Positions 48,952 through 55,939 of a stretch of 64,000 nt of DNA are shown here, piece by piece. Source of the stretch: Pleionea mediterranea (GTDB lineage: Bacteria; Pseudomonadota; Gammaproteobacteria; Enterobacterales; Kangiellaceae); NCBI RefSeq assembly GCF_003148745.1, contig NZ_QGGU01000001.1:75536-139535 (forward strand). The letters run 5' to 3'. How positions within the stretch are numbered: position 1 is the first letter of the stretch; every line of letters starts with the position of its first letter. The notes under the pieces are model-generated. The model did not search any database, was not told where the DNA came from, and saw nothing but the letters and a program-made list of their open reading frames with translations. Both the position numbers and the translations under genes were made by a program.

Positions 48952-49767
48952 TTAAGACGGGCGATTTAATAATCGTTTCAGTTCAATGGTTGCAATGTAA
49001 TGCTCCACCAGTTCGTCGAGCATTTTTCGCCCAAAATTAACCCAGCGTTTGCGATCTTCCAGTTTATCGCTATTAATAAAGTTGATGATGGGCTGTTCAA
49101 ATTGGGCTTTTACAGAATCCAAAATTTGTTGCTGTGATAGCAGGTAGATGGATATGACTTTTGTTTGACGTTTCGGTAATGACCACACCGGATGTTCGTG
49201 ATCGAGATCAGTTTGCGCTAATCCACTGTACGAAACAATAGGTATATAAGGCTGCGTGTCATTTAATGTTGCTTCGGTTTTATCAAACGCATTGGACAGT
49301 GACAGCATAATGTCGGGGACACCCAGACCTGCCTTATTCAATGCGTTGATCCAGTCACTATTTTTATGATGAGGCAACAGATGTTTTGTAGCGAAGTCAA
49401 TGGAGCATTCTTTTCCGTAACGGACGAGCGTGCTGTCGATGCTGGCATTTAAGTAAGCTAAATAAGATTTTTTAATCGAGCGTTGCGAAAGGAAGTGTTT
49501 TATTGCAGGGATTGCCGCATGGACCAAAATAGCGACTGCCAGAGCAATAATAAATTTTCCGAGAAGAGAGTGATTCGTTGCTGGGGATGTCGCAGCGTGG
49601 GCGGTCGATGAGGCTGATATTACGCCAATTAACGCAATAATTAGCCGACTTTTGGGCCGACCATAAGCTTTATATCGAGTGTGAGCAAGGCTTTGAAAAC
49701 GATCATTTTGGAGTTTTCCTTTAAAAGCGTGGGTTAAGTTTAGCGTAGTTCGCATGTTTTTGTCCAT
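48952..49767 (-). CDS. Membrane-anchored protein of unknown function
   Basis: About 271 residues from ATG 49767 (MDKNMRTTLNL). A TTG at 49827 extends it by 20 residues, and an ATG at 49755 is also possible; no start has a good ribosome-binding site. A hydrophobic stretch (RLIIALIGVISASSTAHA) ends like a signal-peptide cleavage site. A second hydrophobic helix follows (LLGKFIIALAVAILVHAAIP), then a long soluble region with LSNAFDKTEATLNDTQPYIP and a C-terminal helix. No family is recognised. A 315-bp repeat element begins about 100 bp upstream of the start. Confidence 0.65.
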   Translation of the reverse strand: MDKNMRTTLNLTHAFKGKLQNDRFQSLAHTRYKAYGRPKSRLIIALIGVISASSTAHAATSPATNHSLLGKFIIALAVAILVHAAIPAIKHFLSQRSIKKSYLAYLNASIDSTLVRYGKECSIDFATKHLLPHHKNSDWINALNKAGLGVPDIMLSLSNAFDKTEATLNDTQPYIPIVSYSGLAQTDLDHEHPVWSLPKRQTKVISIYLLSQQQILDSVKAQFEQPIINFINSDKLEDRKRWVNFGRKMLDELVEHYIATIELKRLLNRPS

Positions 49768-49895
49768 TTTATGCTGTTGCTGTACCAATCCATATTGGCG
49801 AAAGGGTGCTTTGTAATGGTAGCTCAATGCAACTGCTTGTATTTTATCATTATTTATTAACTCATAGAGCGTGTTTATCTTTCATTATTTGAGAT

Positions 49896-50041
49896 GCAGG
49901 AGGTTATTTTATGTCACAACAAGGCAGAGGGAGTGATGAATAGTTATTCTCGACTTTGTCTCCTGAGTCGTTCTACCTCCTACATCCTGTAGTCGTATTT
50001 GAATGACCGATAACGCAGTTGTGACATAAAATCACCCCTGC
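49896..50041. repeat. Inner inverted repeat A of the element
   Basis: attttatgtcacaac (49906-49920) is exactly complementary to gttgtgacataaaat (50018-50032). The stem extends to ggt/acc and gcagg/cctgc with one mismatch and one bulged A. The loop carries a further small palindrome (ctaca tcc tgtag, 49980-49992). Confidence 0.85.
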
Positions 50042-50050
50042 CCGAAGGGT

Positions 50051-50146
50051 TGAGGCTAAAATTAAGCCACTCTTTGTTGAGAATTTCTTATTTAGAATAA
50101 CTAAACTTCAAAATTCACGCCGCGATTGGCTTAATTTTGGCACTCA
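50051..50146. repeat. Inner inverted repeat B of the element
   Basis: aaaattaagcca (50058-50069) is exactly complementary to tggcttaatttt (50127-50138). It continues with tgaggc against gcactca around one bulged base and one T-G pair. Confidence 0.85.
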
Positions 50147-50293
50147 AGATCTCAAATAATGAAAGATAAACACGCTCTAGTAGCAGGATTTTACTGGATT
50201 TATCTAAATATGAAAGCGTTTGACGTTAGCGGATCCTCTGCCTAGCCTTAAACGGTTATATAACGTTAAAAAATAAGCGGACATTAAATTATC

Positions 50294-50321
50294 TTGTATA
50301 AATATTATTAGTGTTTATAAT
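50294..50321 (+). promoter_or_regulatory. Probable promoter of the GbsR-like regulator gene
   Basis: TATAAT (50316-50321) with TTGTAT (50294-50299) 16 bp upstream gives a moderate sigma-70 match. The -10 box is 30 bp before the ATG. No FNR- or ArcA-like palindrome is visible. The gene starts with a weak ribosome-binding site. Confidence 0.4.
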
Positions 50322-50351
50322 TTCAGTAATTTCTGAAAATTAAGAATTGTT

Positions 50352-50894
50352 ATGAATTTATCGCCTGAAATTGAGCCCTTTGTCATACATTTTGGCGAAA
50401 TGGGCAGCCACTGGGGGTTTAACCGCACGGTGGGGCAAATGTTTGCTTTGCTGGTGCTGTCAGAAGACGCTTTAAACGCCGATCAACTGGCCGAGTCGCT
50501 CGATGTGTCGCGCGGTAATGTCAGTATGGGGCTTAAGGAATTGCTATCCTGGCGATTGATTCGGACACAACCTCAGCCGGGCGACAGGAAAGATTACTTT
50601 CGACCTAATGGCAGTATCTGGGAACTGGCCATGCAGGTATTGTCCGAGCGCAGAAAGCGCGAAGTCGATCCAACCCTTTCAGTGCTGCGCAGTCAGTTGA
50701 TGAGAGTGGAAGATGGCAACAACAGTTTTGCCCACGACAAAATGCAAGAAATTCATGATTTACTTGAGTTATTCATCGGTTGGTTTGACGATATTCACAG
50801 AATGAATCCGGAGAACTTGAAAACGTTACTGAAGCTGGGATCGGGCGTCGGTAAAGTGCTGGATATGAAAGATCGATTGTTGGTGAAAAAATAA
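50352..50894 (+). CDS. GbsR/MarR-family transcriptional regulator
   Basis: A 180-residue winged-helix protein. A short helical N-terminus (SPEIEPFVIHFGEMGSHWGF) is followed by the winged helix (about 40-95: LNADQLAESLDVSRGNVSMG, KELLSWRLIRTQPQPGDRKD). A C-terminal dimer helix bundle completes it. The layout matches GbsR-like MarR regulators. It lies 42 bp upstream of cioA on the same strand and may sense the redox or electron-transfer state to control bd oxidase (inference from context). Confidence 0.85.
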   Translation: MNLSPEIEPFVIHFGEMGSHWGFNRTVGQMFALLVLSEDALNADQLAESLDVSRGNVSMGLKELLSWRLIRTQPQPGDRKDYFRPNGSIWELAMQVLSERRKREVDPTLSVLRSQLMRVEDGNNSFAHDKMQEIHDLLELFIGWFDDIHRMNPENLKTLLKLGSGVGKVLDMKDRLLVKK

Positions 50895-50936
50895 ATTGTT
50901 AATTCGCTTATGTAAATAAGCCTGAAGGAGAATCTA

Positions 50937-52364
50937 ATGATAGAGACTCTTAATGAAAGTACCGAAATATTATCGCGGATTCAGTTTGCGGTGAATATTA
51001 GCTTTCATATTTTGTTTCCCTCTATTTCCATAGCGCTTGCCTGGTTTCTGTTTTATTTTAAAGTTCGCCATCATATTTCCAAGCATCCAGTCTGGATGCG
51101 CATTTATCGCTTTTGGGTGAAAATATTTGCTTTAACCTTTGCACTGGGTGTGGTCAGCGGCATAACTATGTCGTTTCAATTTGGCACCAACTGGCCGGGG
51201 TTTATGGATAAAGTTGGCAATATTGCCGGACCACTGTTGGGCTACGAAGTACTGACCGCATTTTTTATGGAAGCTACTTTTTTAGGCGCCATGTTGTTTG
51301 GTATGAATCGTTTACCGCCGTGGTTTCATACGGTCTCAACCTTTCTTGTGGCGATTGGCACAACCATGTCTGCGTTCTGGATTTTAGCGTTAAACTCATG
51401 GATGCAAACCCCGCAAGGGTTTGAAATGATCGACGGTGTCGCCCATGCCAAAGACTGGATGGCAGTTATTTTTAACCCATCATTTCCTTATCGGTTACTG
51501 CATGTTTTATTGGCTTCTGGATTAACCGCCTGTTTTTTAATGGCGGGTATATCCGCGTATCGTTTATACAAAGGTGATGAAAAACGGGCACCTAAAGTCG
51601 CGCTGCGCATTTCCCTATTTGCCGCGGCGCTGTTAATACCGTTACAAATTTTAGTCGGCGATTTGCACGGGCTGAATACCTTTAAACACCAACCGCAAAA
51701 AGTCGCAGCAATGGAGGGTATCTGGGAGACTCAAAAAGGTGCTCCGTTATTATTATTTGCTGTGCCGGATGAAGAAACTCGCAGCAATCATTTTGAAATT
51801 GCGATCCCTAAATTAGCCAGTTTAATTTTAACCCATGAAACAGAGGGCGAAGTAAAAGGACTGAATGAATTTAAAGGGGAGCACCCACCCGTGAAACCGG
51901 TATTTTATGGTTTTCGAATAATGATTGGCGTGGGCTTCTTAATGTTGGCAGTCAGTTGGATTGCGTCGTTATACTTTATCCGAAAAAAATCACTTCCAGT
52001 CTGGTTAAACAAAAGCATTATTGCCATGACATTTTCTGGATGGATTGCCACACTGGCCGGGTGGTATGTGACTGAAATTGGTCGGCAACCCTATTTAGTA
52101 TCTGGCATATTAAAAACCAAAGATGCGGTTACAACCATAGCTTCAACAAACGTTGGTATTTCTTTAACTTTATATATTGTAGTGTATGCAGTATTACTTT
52201 TTGCCTATATTCAGACGTTATTTTATATGGCTCGTAAATCCATTGATGTGGATGAGTTCAGCACCATGGACGATGCAATCAAGCAATCGACACTGGGTGA
52301 TCATGATGGCTCTGCTTCAAACCATGACTCACAAAAAATTTCTGCTCAGGAGGGTAACGCATGA
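50937..52364 (+). CDS. cioA: Cytochrome bd ubiquinol oxidase subunit I (CioA type)
   Basis: A 475-residue membrane protein, heme-bearing subunit of a bd-type quinol oxidase. Axial-ligand His24 (ISFHILFPS) and His189 (FPYRLLHVLL) match E. coli H19 and H186. Glu104 and Glu112 (GYEVLTAFFMEATFLG) match the proton-path glutamates. The quinol-loop motif GRQPYLVSG is present. At 475 residues it lacks the long Q-loop of E. coli CydA (522), so it resembles the short-loop, cyanide-insensitive CioA type. AAGGAG lies 9 bases before the ATG. The stop overlaps cioB (ATGA). Confidence 0.95.
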   Translation: MIETLNESTEILSRIQFAVNISFHILFPSISIALAWFLFYFKVRHHISKHPVWMRIYRFWVKIFALTFALGVVSGITMSFQFGTNWPGFMDKVGNIAGPLLGYEVLTAFFMEATFLGAMLFGMNRLPPWFHTVSTFLVAIGTTMSAFWILALNSWMQTPQGFEMIDGVAHAKDWMAVIFNPSFPYRLLHVLLASGLTACFLMAGISAYRLYKGDEKRAPKVALRISLFAAALLIPLQILVGDLHGLNTFKHQPQKVAAMEGIWETQKGAPLLLFAVPDEETRSNHFEIAIPKLASLILTHETEGEVKGLNEFKGEHPPVKPVFYGFRIMIGVGFLMLAVSWIASLYFIRKKSLPVWLNKSIIAMTFSGWIATLAGWYVTEIGRQPYLVSGILKTKDAVTTIASTNVGISLTLYIVVYAVLLFAYIQTLFYMARKSIDVDEFSTMDDAIKQSTLGDHDGSASNHDSQKISAQEGNA

Positions 52365-53359
52365 CATTAGAACAAGCTCTACCCAATATCTTTTTATTGT
52401 TAATGGCGGTCGCCATTTTATTGTACGCCATCCTGGATGGTTTTGATTTAGGTGTCGGCTTATTGTTGCCGATGGATAATCTGGCGCATCGTGATCGCAT
52501 GATCGCATCCATTGGCCCTTTTTGGGATGCCAATGAAACTTGGTTGGTGTTGGCTGTTGGTATATTGCTGATAGCGTTTCCTTCCGCTCATAATATTGTT
52601 TTGCGTGAACTTTATTTACCGGCAGCCATTATGTTGGTGGGATTAATTTTACGCGGCGTTGCGTTCGATTTTAGAGCGAAAGCGGTAACCAAGTATCAGC
52701 GGTTGTGGGATAAGTTATTTAAAGCCGGCTCTTTTATTGCCGCTTTGTCGCAAGGCTTTATGCTGGGCATGTATGTTACTGGTTTTGAATACACAGTGGC
52801 AACGGTTATGTTCTCATTACTAACATCCATTGGTGCTGCTGCGGCCTATTTGTATATTGGTGGTGCCTGGCTGGTATTAAAAACCGAAGGTGAGTTACAG
52901 GTTTTTGCGGCAAAACGCGCCCGTCGGGCGGGTTGGCTTATGGCGCTTTCGTTTGTTGCCATTTGCGTGGTGAATCCATTAATTAATCCGGAAGTGGCCA
53001 CTCGTTGGTTCAGTATGCCGGGTGCATTAATTTTATTTTTAATCCCGTTAATGTGTGGTTTGATCATCGTTATTGTTGATCAATACTTAAAAAATGTACC
53101 GGTGAGAGATGACACAGCCTGTTGGCTTCCTTTTGTTGGTGCTGCAGCTTTGTTTGTGTTTTGTTTGGCCGGTTTTGCTTACAGCTATTTTCCTTACGTT
53201 ATTCCTAATCAGCTGTTGGCCGAAGATGCTGCCAGTGCACCTGCTTCTCTTATGTTTGTGTTCTATGGTGTGGCTATCGTACTTCCGGTTATATTGGCTT
53301 ACACCATTTTGTCTTATCGAATATTTAAGGGAAAAACAACGGAACTTACTTATTATTAA
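52361..53359 (+). CDS. cioB: Cytochrome bd ubiquinol oxidase subunit II (CioB type)
   Basis: A 332-residue partner subunit with about eight membrane segments. The N-terminus has ILLYAILDGFDLGVGLLLP, and PFWDANETWLVLAVGILLIA follows, as in the family. It begins within the cioA stop codon region. No cydX or cydH small subunit gene is detectable after it. The next sequence is an element end and then a strong terminator. Confidence 0.95.
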   Translation: MTLEQALPNIFLLLMAVAILLYAILDGFDLGVGLLLPMDNLAHRDRMIASIGPFWDANETWLVLAVGILLIAFPSAHNIVLRELYLPAAIMLVGLILRGVAFDFRAKAVTKYQRLWDKLFKAGSFIAALSQGFMLGMYVTGFEYTVATVMFSLLTSIGAAAAYLYIGGAWLVLKTEGELQVFAAKRARRAGWLMALSFVAICVVNPLINPEVATRWFSMPGALILFLIPLMCGLIIVIVDQYLKNVPVRDDTACWLPFVGAAALFVFCLAGFAYSYFPYVIPNQLLAEDAASAPASLMFVFYGVAIVLPVILAYTILSYRIFKGKTTELTYY

Positions 53360-53412
53360 ATTGAGTAATGTTAACCGATCCGTTGAAGTGGGTTTAGGTA
53401 ATACCCTGGAGC

Positions 53413-53431
53413 GAAAGATAAACACGCTCTA
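53413..53431. repeat. Solo copy of the MITE-like element end
   Basis: gaaagataaacacgctcta is identical to the right terminal inverted repeat at 50161-50179, and so inverted relative to the left end at 49865-49883. No further similarity to the element is seen on either side beyond one flanking G. It lies 54 bp after cioB. Together with the element at 49865 it brackets the regulator-cioAB genes. Confidence 0.8.
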
Positions 53432-53464
53432 GGAACATTCACGAACAATAAATACGTCTAAAAC

Positions 53465-53513
53465 AAAAAGGGAGTTAACGGCTTGTTAAACAAGTCGTTA
53501 ACTCCCTTTTTTA
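53465..53513. terminator. Bidirectional terminator between cioB and the aminopeptidase gene
   Basis: A 16-bp perfect stem (aaaaagggagttaacg / cgttaactcccttttt) with a further inner cttgtt/aacaag hairpin. A-runs and T-runs on the flanks allow termination of both convergent genes. Confidence 0.95.
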
Positions 53514-53525
53514 TTGCTTGTTAAC

Positions 53526-55079
53526 CTAACCCTTTAAAAAGTGACCCGCTAAAGCAATCACGGGTGCTGCGGTGGGTTTGTCGTGTTGCCAGTCGCCAGA
53601 CTCAACACCACTGCCGGCAATATCAATATGACAGTAGGGTAATGGTTTATCGGAGTATTGGCCGTGTTCATCCAGGCCGGAAGCAACGCTTAAAAACGTC
53701 ATTGGGAACTGGTGACCACGAGCCACGGATACGGAGGCACCGTTATTGGAAGATAAGAGATCATCAGCTTCGCTTCGTGGTCGAATAATTTTCCAGTCTT
53801 CTCGACGTGGCCGACTGATTTCGGCACAGTCGCCCCATATTTCACCGCTGGCCTGAAGATTTGACGCCAGCTTATTGTTTCTCGCAGGCGCGTTTTCTAC
53901 AAAGATTGTGTAGGGACCTGCGGTAAGCGCTGCGTGTCCGGTTAGGGTGGCGATGGTGAATAATTGAGAGTTGGCTTCATTGGTTGCTTGAGCGCGACAG
54001 TGGGATAAGAGATCACACATTACCAGTCGGCCTTCGGCATCGGTGTTACCAATACGAACCCGTTTGCCAGAATGGGCTGTAATAATTTCGTCAGCAACAA
54101 AACAGTCGGCACCAATGCTGTTTCGCACAGCGCCAATGGCACCAATCACTTTTATACCTTTAGGTTTTAATTCGGCGACGGTTTTCATAAATCCTGCAAC
54201 CGCTGCTGCGCCGCCTTTATCTCGGCTCATACCGGCCATGTGGCCGCCTACTTTAAGATCCGCACCGCCGGTATCGTAAGTGACCGCCTTGCCAACAAAC
54301 ATTAACGTTTGTTCGATGGGGCCTTCGCCTTCATAGGTTAGGTGAACGACACGAGGTTGATGACGAGTCACACTTTGAGAGGCACGAGCGACAGCCGCCA
54401 GCAGCGGGTATTTTTGCTCCAGATCAGCGCGATCCGACTCAACGGTGACTTTTACGTCGGAACCCTTAAAGGCGTCTTCGCAATATTCAGCGAATTTTGG
54501 TGGCGCCATACGCTCTGGCTCGGTACCGCACAAGTCACGAGCGAGTCTACGTCCGGATTCAACCGCCGCCAGATAATTAATATCCAGTCGGTTATCCGGA
54601 TCCAGAAGGCCAATGGTTTTTACCGGCTCCAGCTTTTCTTCGCCGACTACTTCACGGCCTTCAAGTGGTTTCCATAAGGACTGACAGGCGGATAAATAGG
54701 CAACAGATAATGCTTCTTGAAACGACTCATGTTTTGGTAAACCTTCAACGGCGATCACTGGATTAACAGCACCGGCGTTTTTTGCCATTTCTATGGCCTG
54801 TTTTGCGGCATCACCAAAGTCGCGTACATCGGCCACATCTCTTGTTAAATCGGCAGTGGGTGCGTGGATCAGTCGATGACCCGGACAGTCGTCACTGTGT
54901 AAGAAAACAATTTCTTTGCCAACGCGATGGTCAGTTTTGGCGGCGTTGCGAATTTGCGCATCAATGCCCTCGTGATGAGAGAAACCAATGGTACTGGATA
55001 CAATGATCAGAGCGTCGAATGAAGGCTCCTGACTTAATTGATCAAAGCTGGATAATCCAACAGGATTCGGAAAAGACAT
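53526..55079 (-). CDS. M17-family leucyl aminopeptidase
   Basis: A 517-residue M17 metallopeptidase. The N-terminal non-catalytic domain (about 1-175) is followed by the catalytic domain. Visible ligands are GKAVTYDTGGADLKVGG (Lys and Asp), MSRDKGGAAA (Asp) and NTDAEGRLVMCDLL (Asp, Glu, Arg), so both metal sites and the catalytic Lys and Arg look complete. It cleaves N-terminal residues from peptides in the cytoplasm. Its close relation to PepA proper is uncertain, since the active-site loop differs (YDTGGADLK rather than FDSGGISxK), hence no symbol. GGAG precedes the ATG on the minus strand. The bidirectional terminator ends it. Confidence 0.9.
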   Translation of the reverse strand: MSFPNPVGLSSFDQLSQEPSFDALIIVSSTIGFSHHEGIDAQIRNAAKTDHRVGKEIVFLHSDDCPGHRLIHAPTADLTRDVADVRDFGDAAKQAIEMAKNAGAVNPVIAVEGLPKHESFQEALSVAYLSACQSLWKPLEGREVVGEEKLEPVKTIGLLDPDNRLDINYLAAVESGRRLARDLCGTEPERMAPPKFAEYCEDAFKGSDVKVTVESDRADLEQKYPLLAAVARASQSVTRHQPRVVHLTYEGEGPIEQTLMFVGKAVTYDTGGADLKVGGHMAGMSRDKGGAAAVAGFMKTVAELKPKGIKVIGAIGAVRNSIGADCFVADEIITAHSGKRVRIGNTDAEGRLVMCDLLSHCRAQATNEANSQLFTIATLTGHAALTAGPYTIFVENAPARNNKLASNLQASGEIWGDCAEISRPRREDWKIIRPRSEADDLLSSNNGASVSVARGHQFPMTFLSVASGLDEHGQYSDKPLPYCHIDIAGSGVESGDWQHDKPTAAPVIALAGHFLKG

Positions 55080-55435
55080 AGTGTACTCCGTAAAAGATAA
55101 AGTAACTTTAAATATGGCTCTAACCTACTGCTATCGTTAATAAAATACAAGTCTCGTGAGCTTTTGACGTCACCTAAAACAGTGAGCAATTCAAGGGTAT
55201 TGAAGTTAGCTTGTTAATTATCTCAAATTTATAATAGTTGTTGTTATTCAACAGGTTACAGAAACTTTACCCGGTTTTTACCCATAAAATGCTTATCGTG
55301 GGTAATAATTGCGAGTAAATTACAGGTTAATTAAGAATCGGCGATCTTTAAAATTGAATCATTCAGAGTTGATTGATTTATAATCAGGTTCACTAAGTAT
55401 TAACAATAATAGAATCTATAACAGGGGTAATTTTT
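55080..55435. other. Divergent intergenic region (356 bp)
   Basis: AT-rich, with a short hairpin (ttaccca / tgggtaa, 55278-55305) and a promoter-like box for the next gene. No ORF of interest is seen. Confidence 0.5.
55354..55384 (+). promoter_or_regulatory. Possible promoter for the secreted Cys-rich protein gene
   Basis: TATAAT (55379-55384) with TTGAAT (55354-55359) 19 bp upstream, about 50 bp before the start codon. The spacing is one or two bases long. Confidence 0.35.
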
Positions 55436-55906
55436 ATGGCGTTGTTAAAACATTCTCTGGCGATAGCTTTATCCGTAACAAGCTTGAGTATTTTGTCTCA
55501 TGAACAGGCTATGGAAAAAGGTTGGTGTGCTGCTGGTACAATTTCAATTTTGGGTAACTTCAGCTTAAACAAACCATTACTTGAAAAATTCAAAGGTGAA
55601 GAAAACGCAGTATGTAATCAATTAAGAAGTTGTGGTCAATTTGATGATGATGACTACACCATATCCACACGTGCGGCGACCAGTTTATGCCATTCATTCA
55701 GTGAAGCGGAACTTGAGTATCGCACAACGGGTGATCATCAAACGGTTCGGGCTATTATTCACTCGCCTGTTACTGCCAAAAACTCGGAAGACAGCCATCA
55801 CGAACTTTACTCAATTGATCAAGGGATAGAGTTTTCATGCGGTATTTGCCGGATCGAAACAGAGCAGCGTCGCAGTAATGCAACCGCTACTCGAAGTAGT
55901 CAGTAA
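55436..55906 (+). CDS. Small secreted Cys-rich protein of unknown function
   Basis: A 156-residue protein. The N-terminus (MALLKHSLAIALSVTSLSILS) looks like a signal peptide. The mature part has six Cys residues (GWCAAG, AVCNQLRSCGQ, TSLCHSF and SCGICRIE), suggesting disulfides or metal binding. An acidic run FDDDDYTIS is visible. I recognise no family. CAGGGG lies upstream of the ATG. It is convergent with the TPR gene, 33 bp apart. Confidence 0.72.
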   Translation: MALLKHSLAIALSVTSLSILSHEQAMEKGWCAAGTISILGNFSLNKPLLEKFKGEENAVCNQLRSCGQFDDDDYTISTRAATSLCHSFSEAELEYRTTGDHQTVRAIIHSPVTAKNSEDSHHELYSIDQGIEFSCGICRIETEQRRSNATATRSSQ

Positions 55907-55939
55907 GCTTTTGATAAACAGGACTTATCGTTTCGTCAG

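Larger units (their letters stand above)
49865..50179. mobile_element. Structured 315-bp MITE-like element with 31-bp terminal inverted repeats
   Basis: The left arm 49865-49895 and right arm 50149-50179 are perfect 31-bp inverted repeats (TAGAGCGTGTTTATCTTTC reading inward). Both ends carry TA, which would fit a TA target-site duplication. Directly inside lie two further stem-loops: A, arms 49896-49920 and 50018-50041 (one mismatch, one bulge), and B, arms 50051-50069 and 50127-50146 (12 perfect pairs, then more after one bulge). A tiny ccc-gaa-ggg hairpin lies between them. The whole could fold into one multi-branched structure. No ORF with family similarity is inside, so a transposase in trans would be required (inference). 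It sits between a hypothetical gene and the cioAB regulator. Confidence 0.75.

Noticed and set aside
53109-53432. Plus-strand frame across the cioB 3' end and the solo element end
   Set aside because: Out of frame with cioB, no ribosome-binding site. Not a cydX-like gene, which would be about 30-40 residues with one membrane helix.
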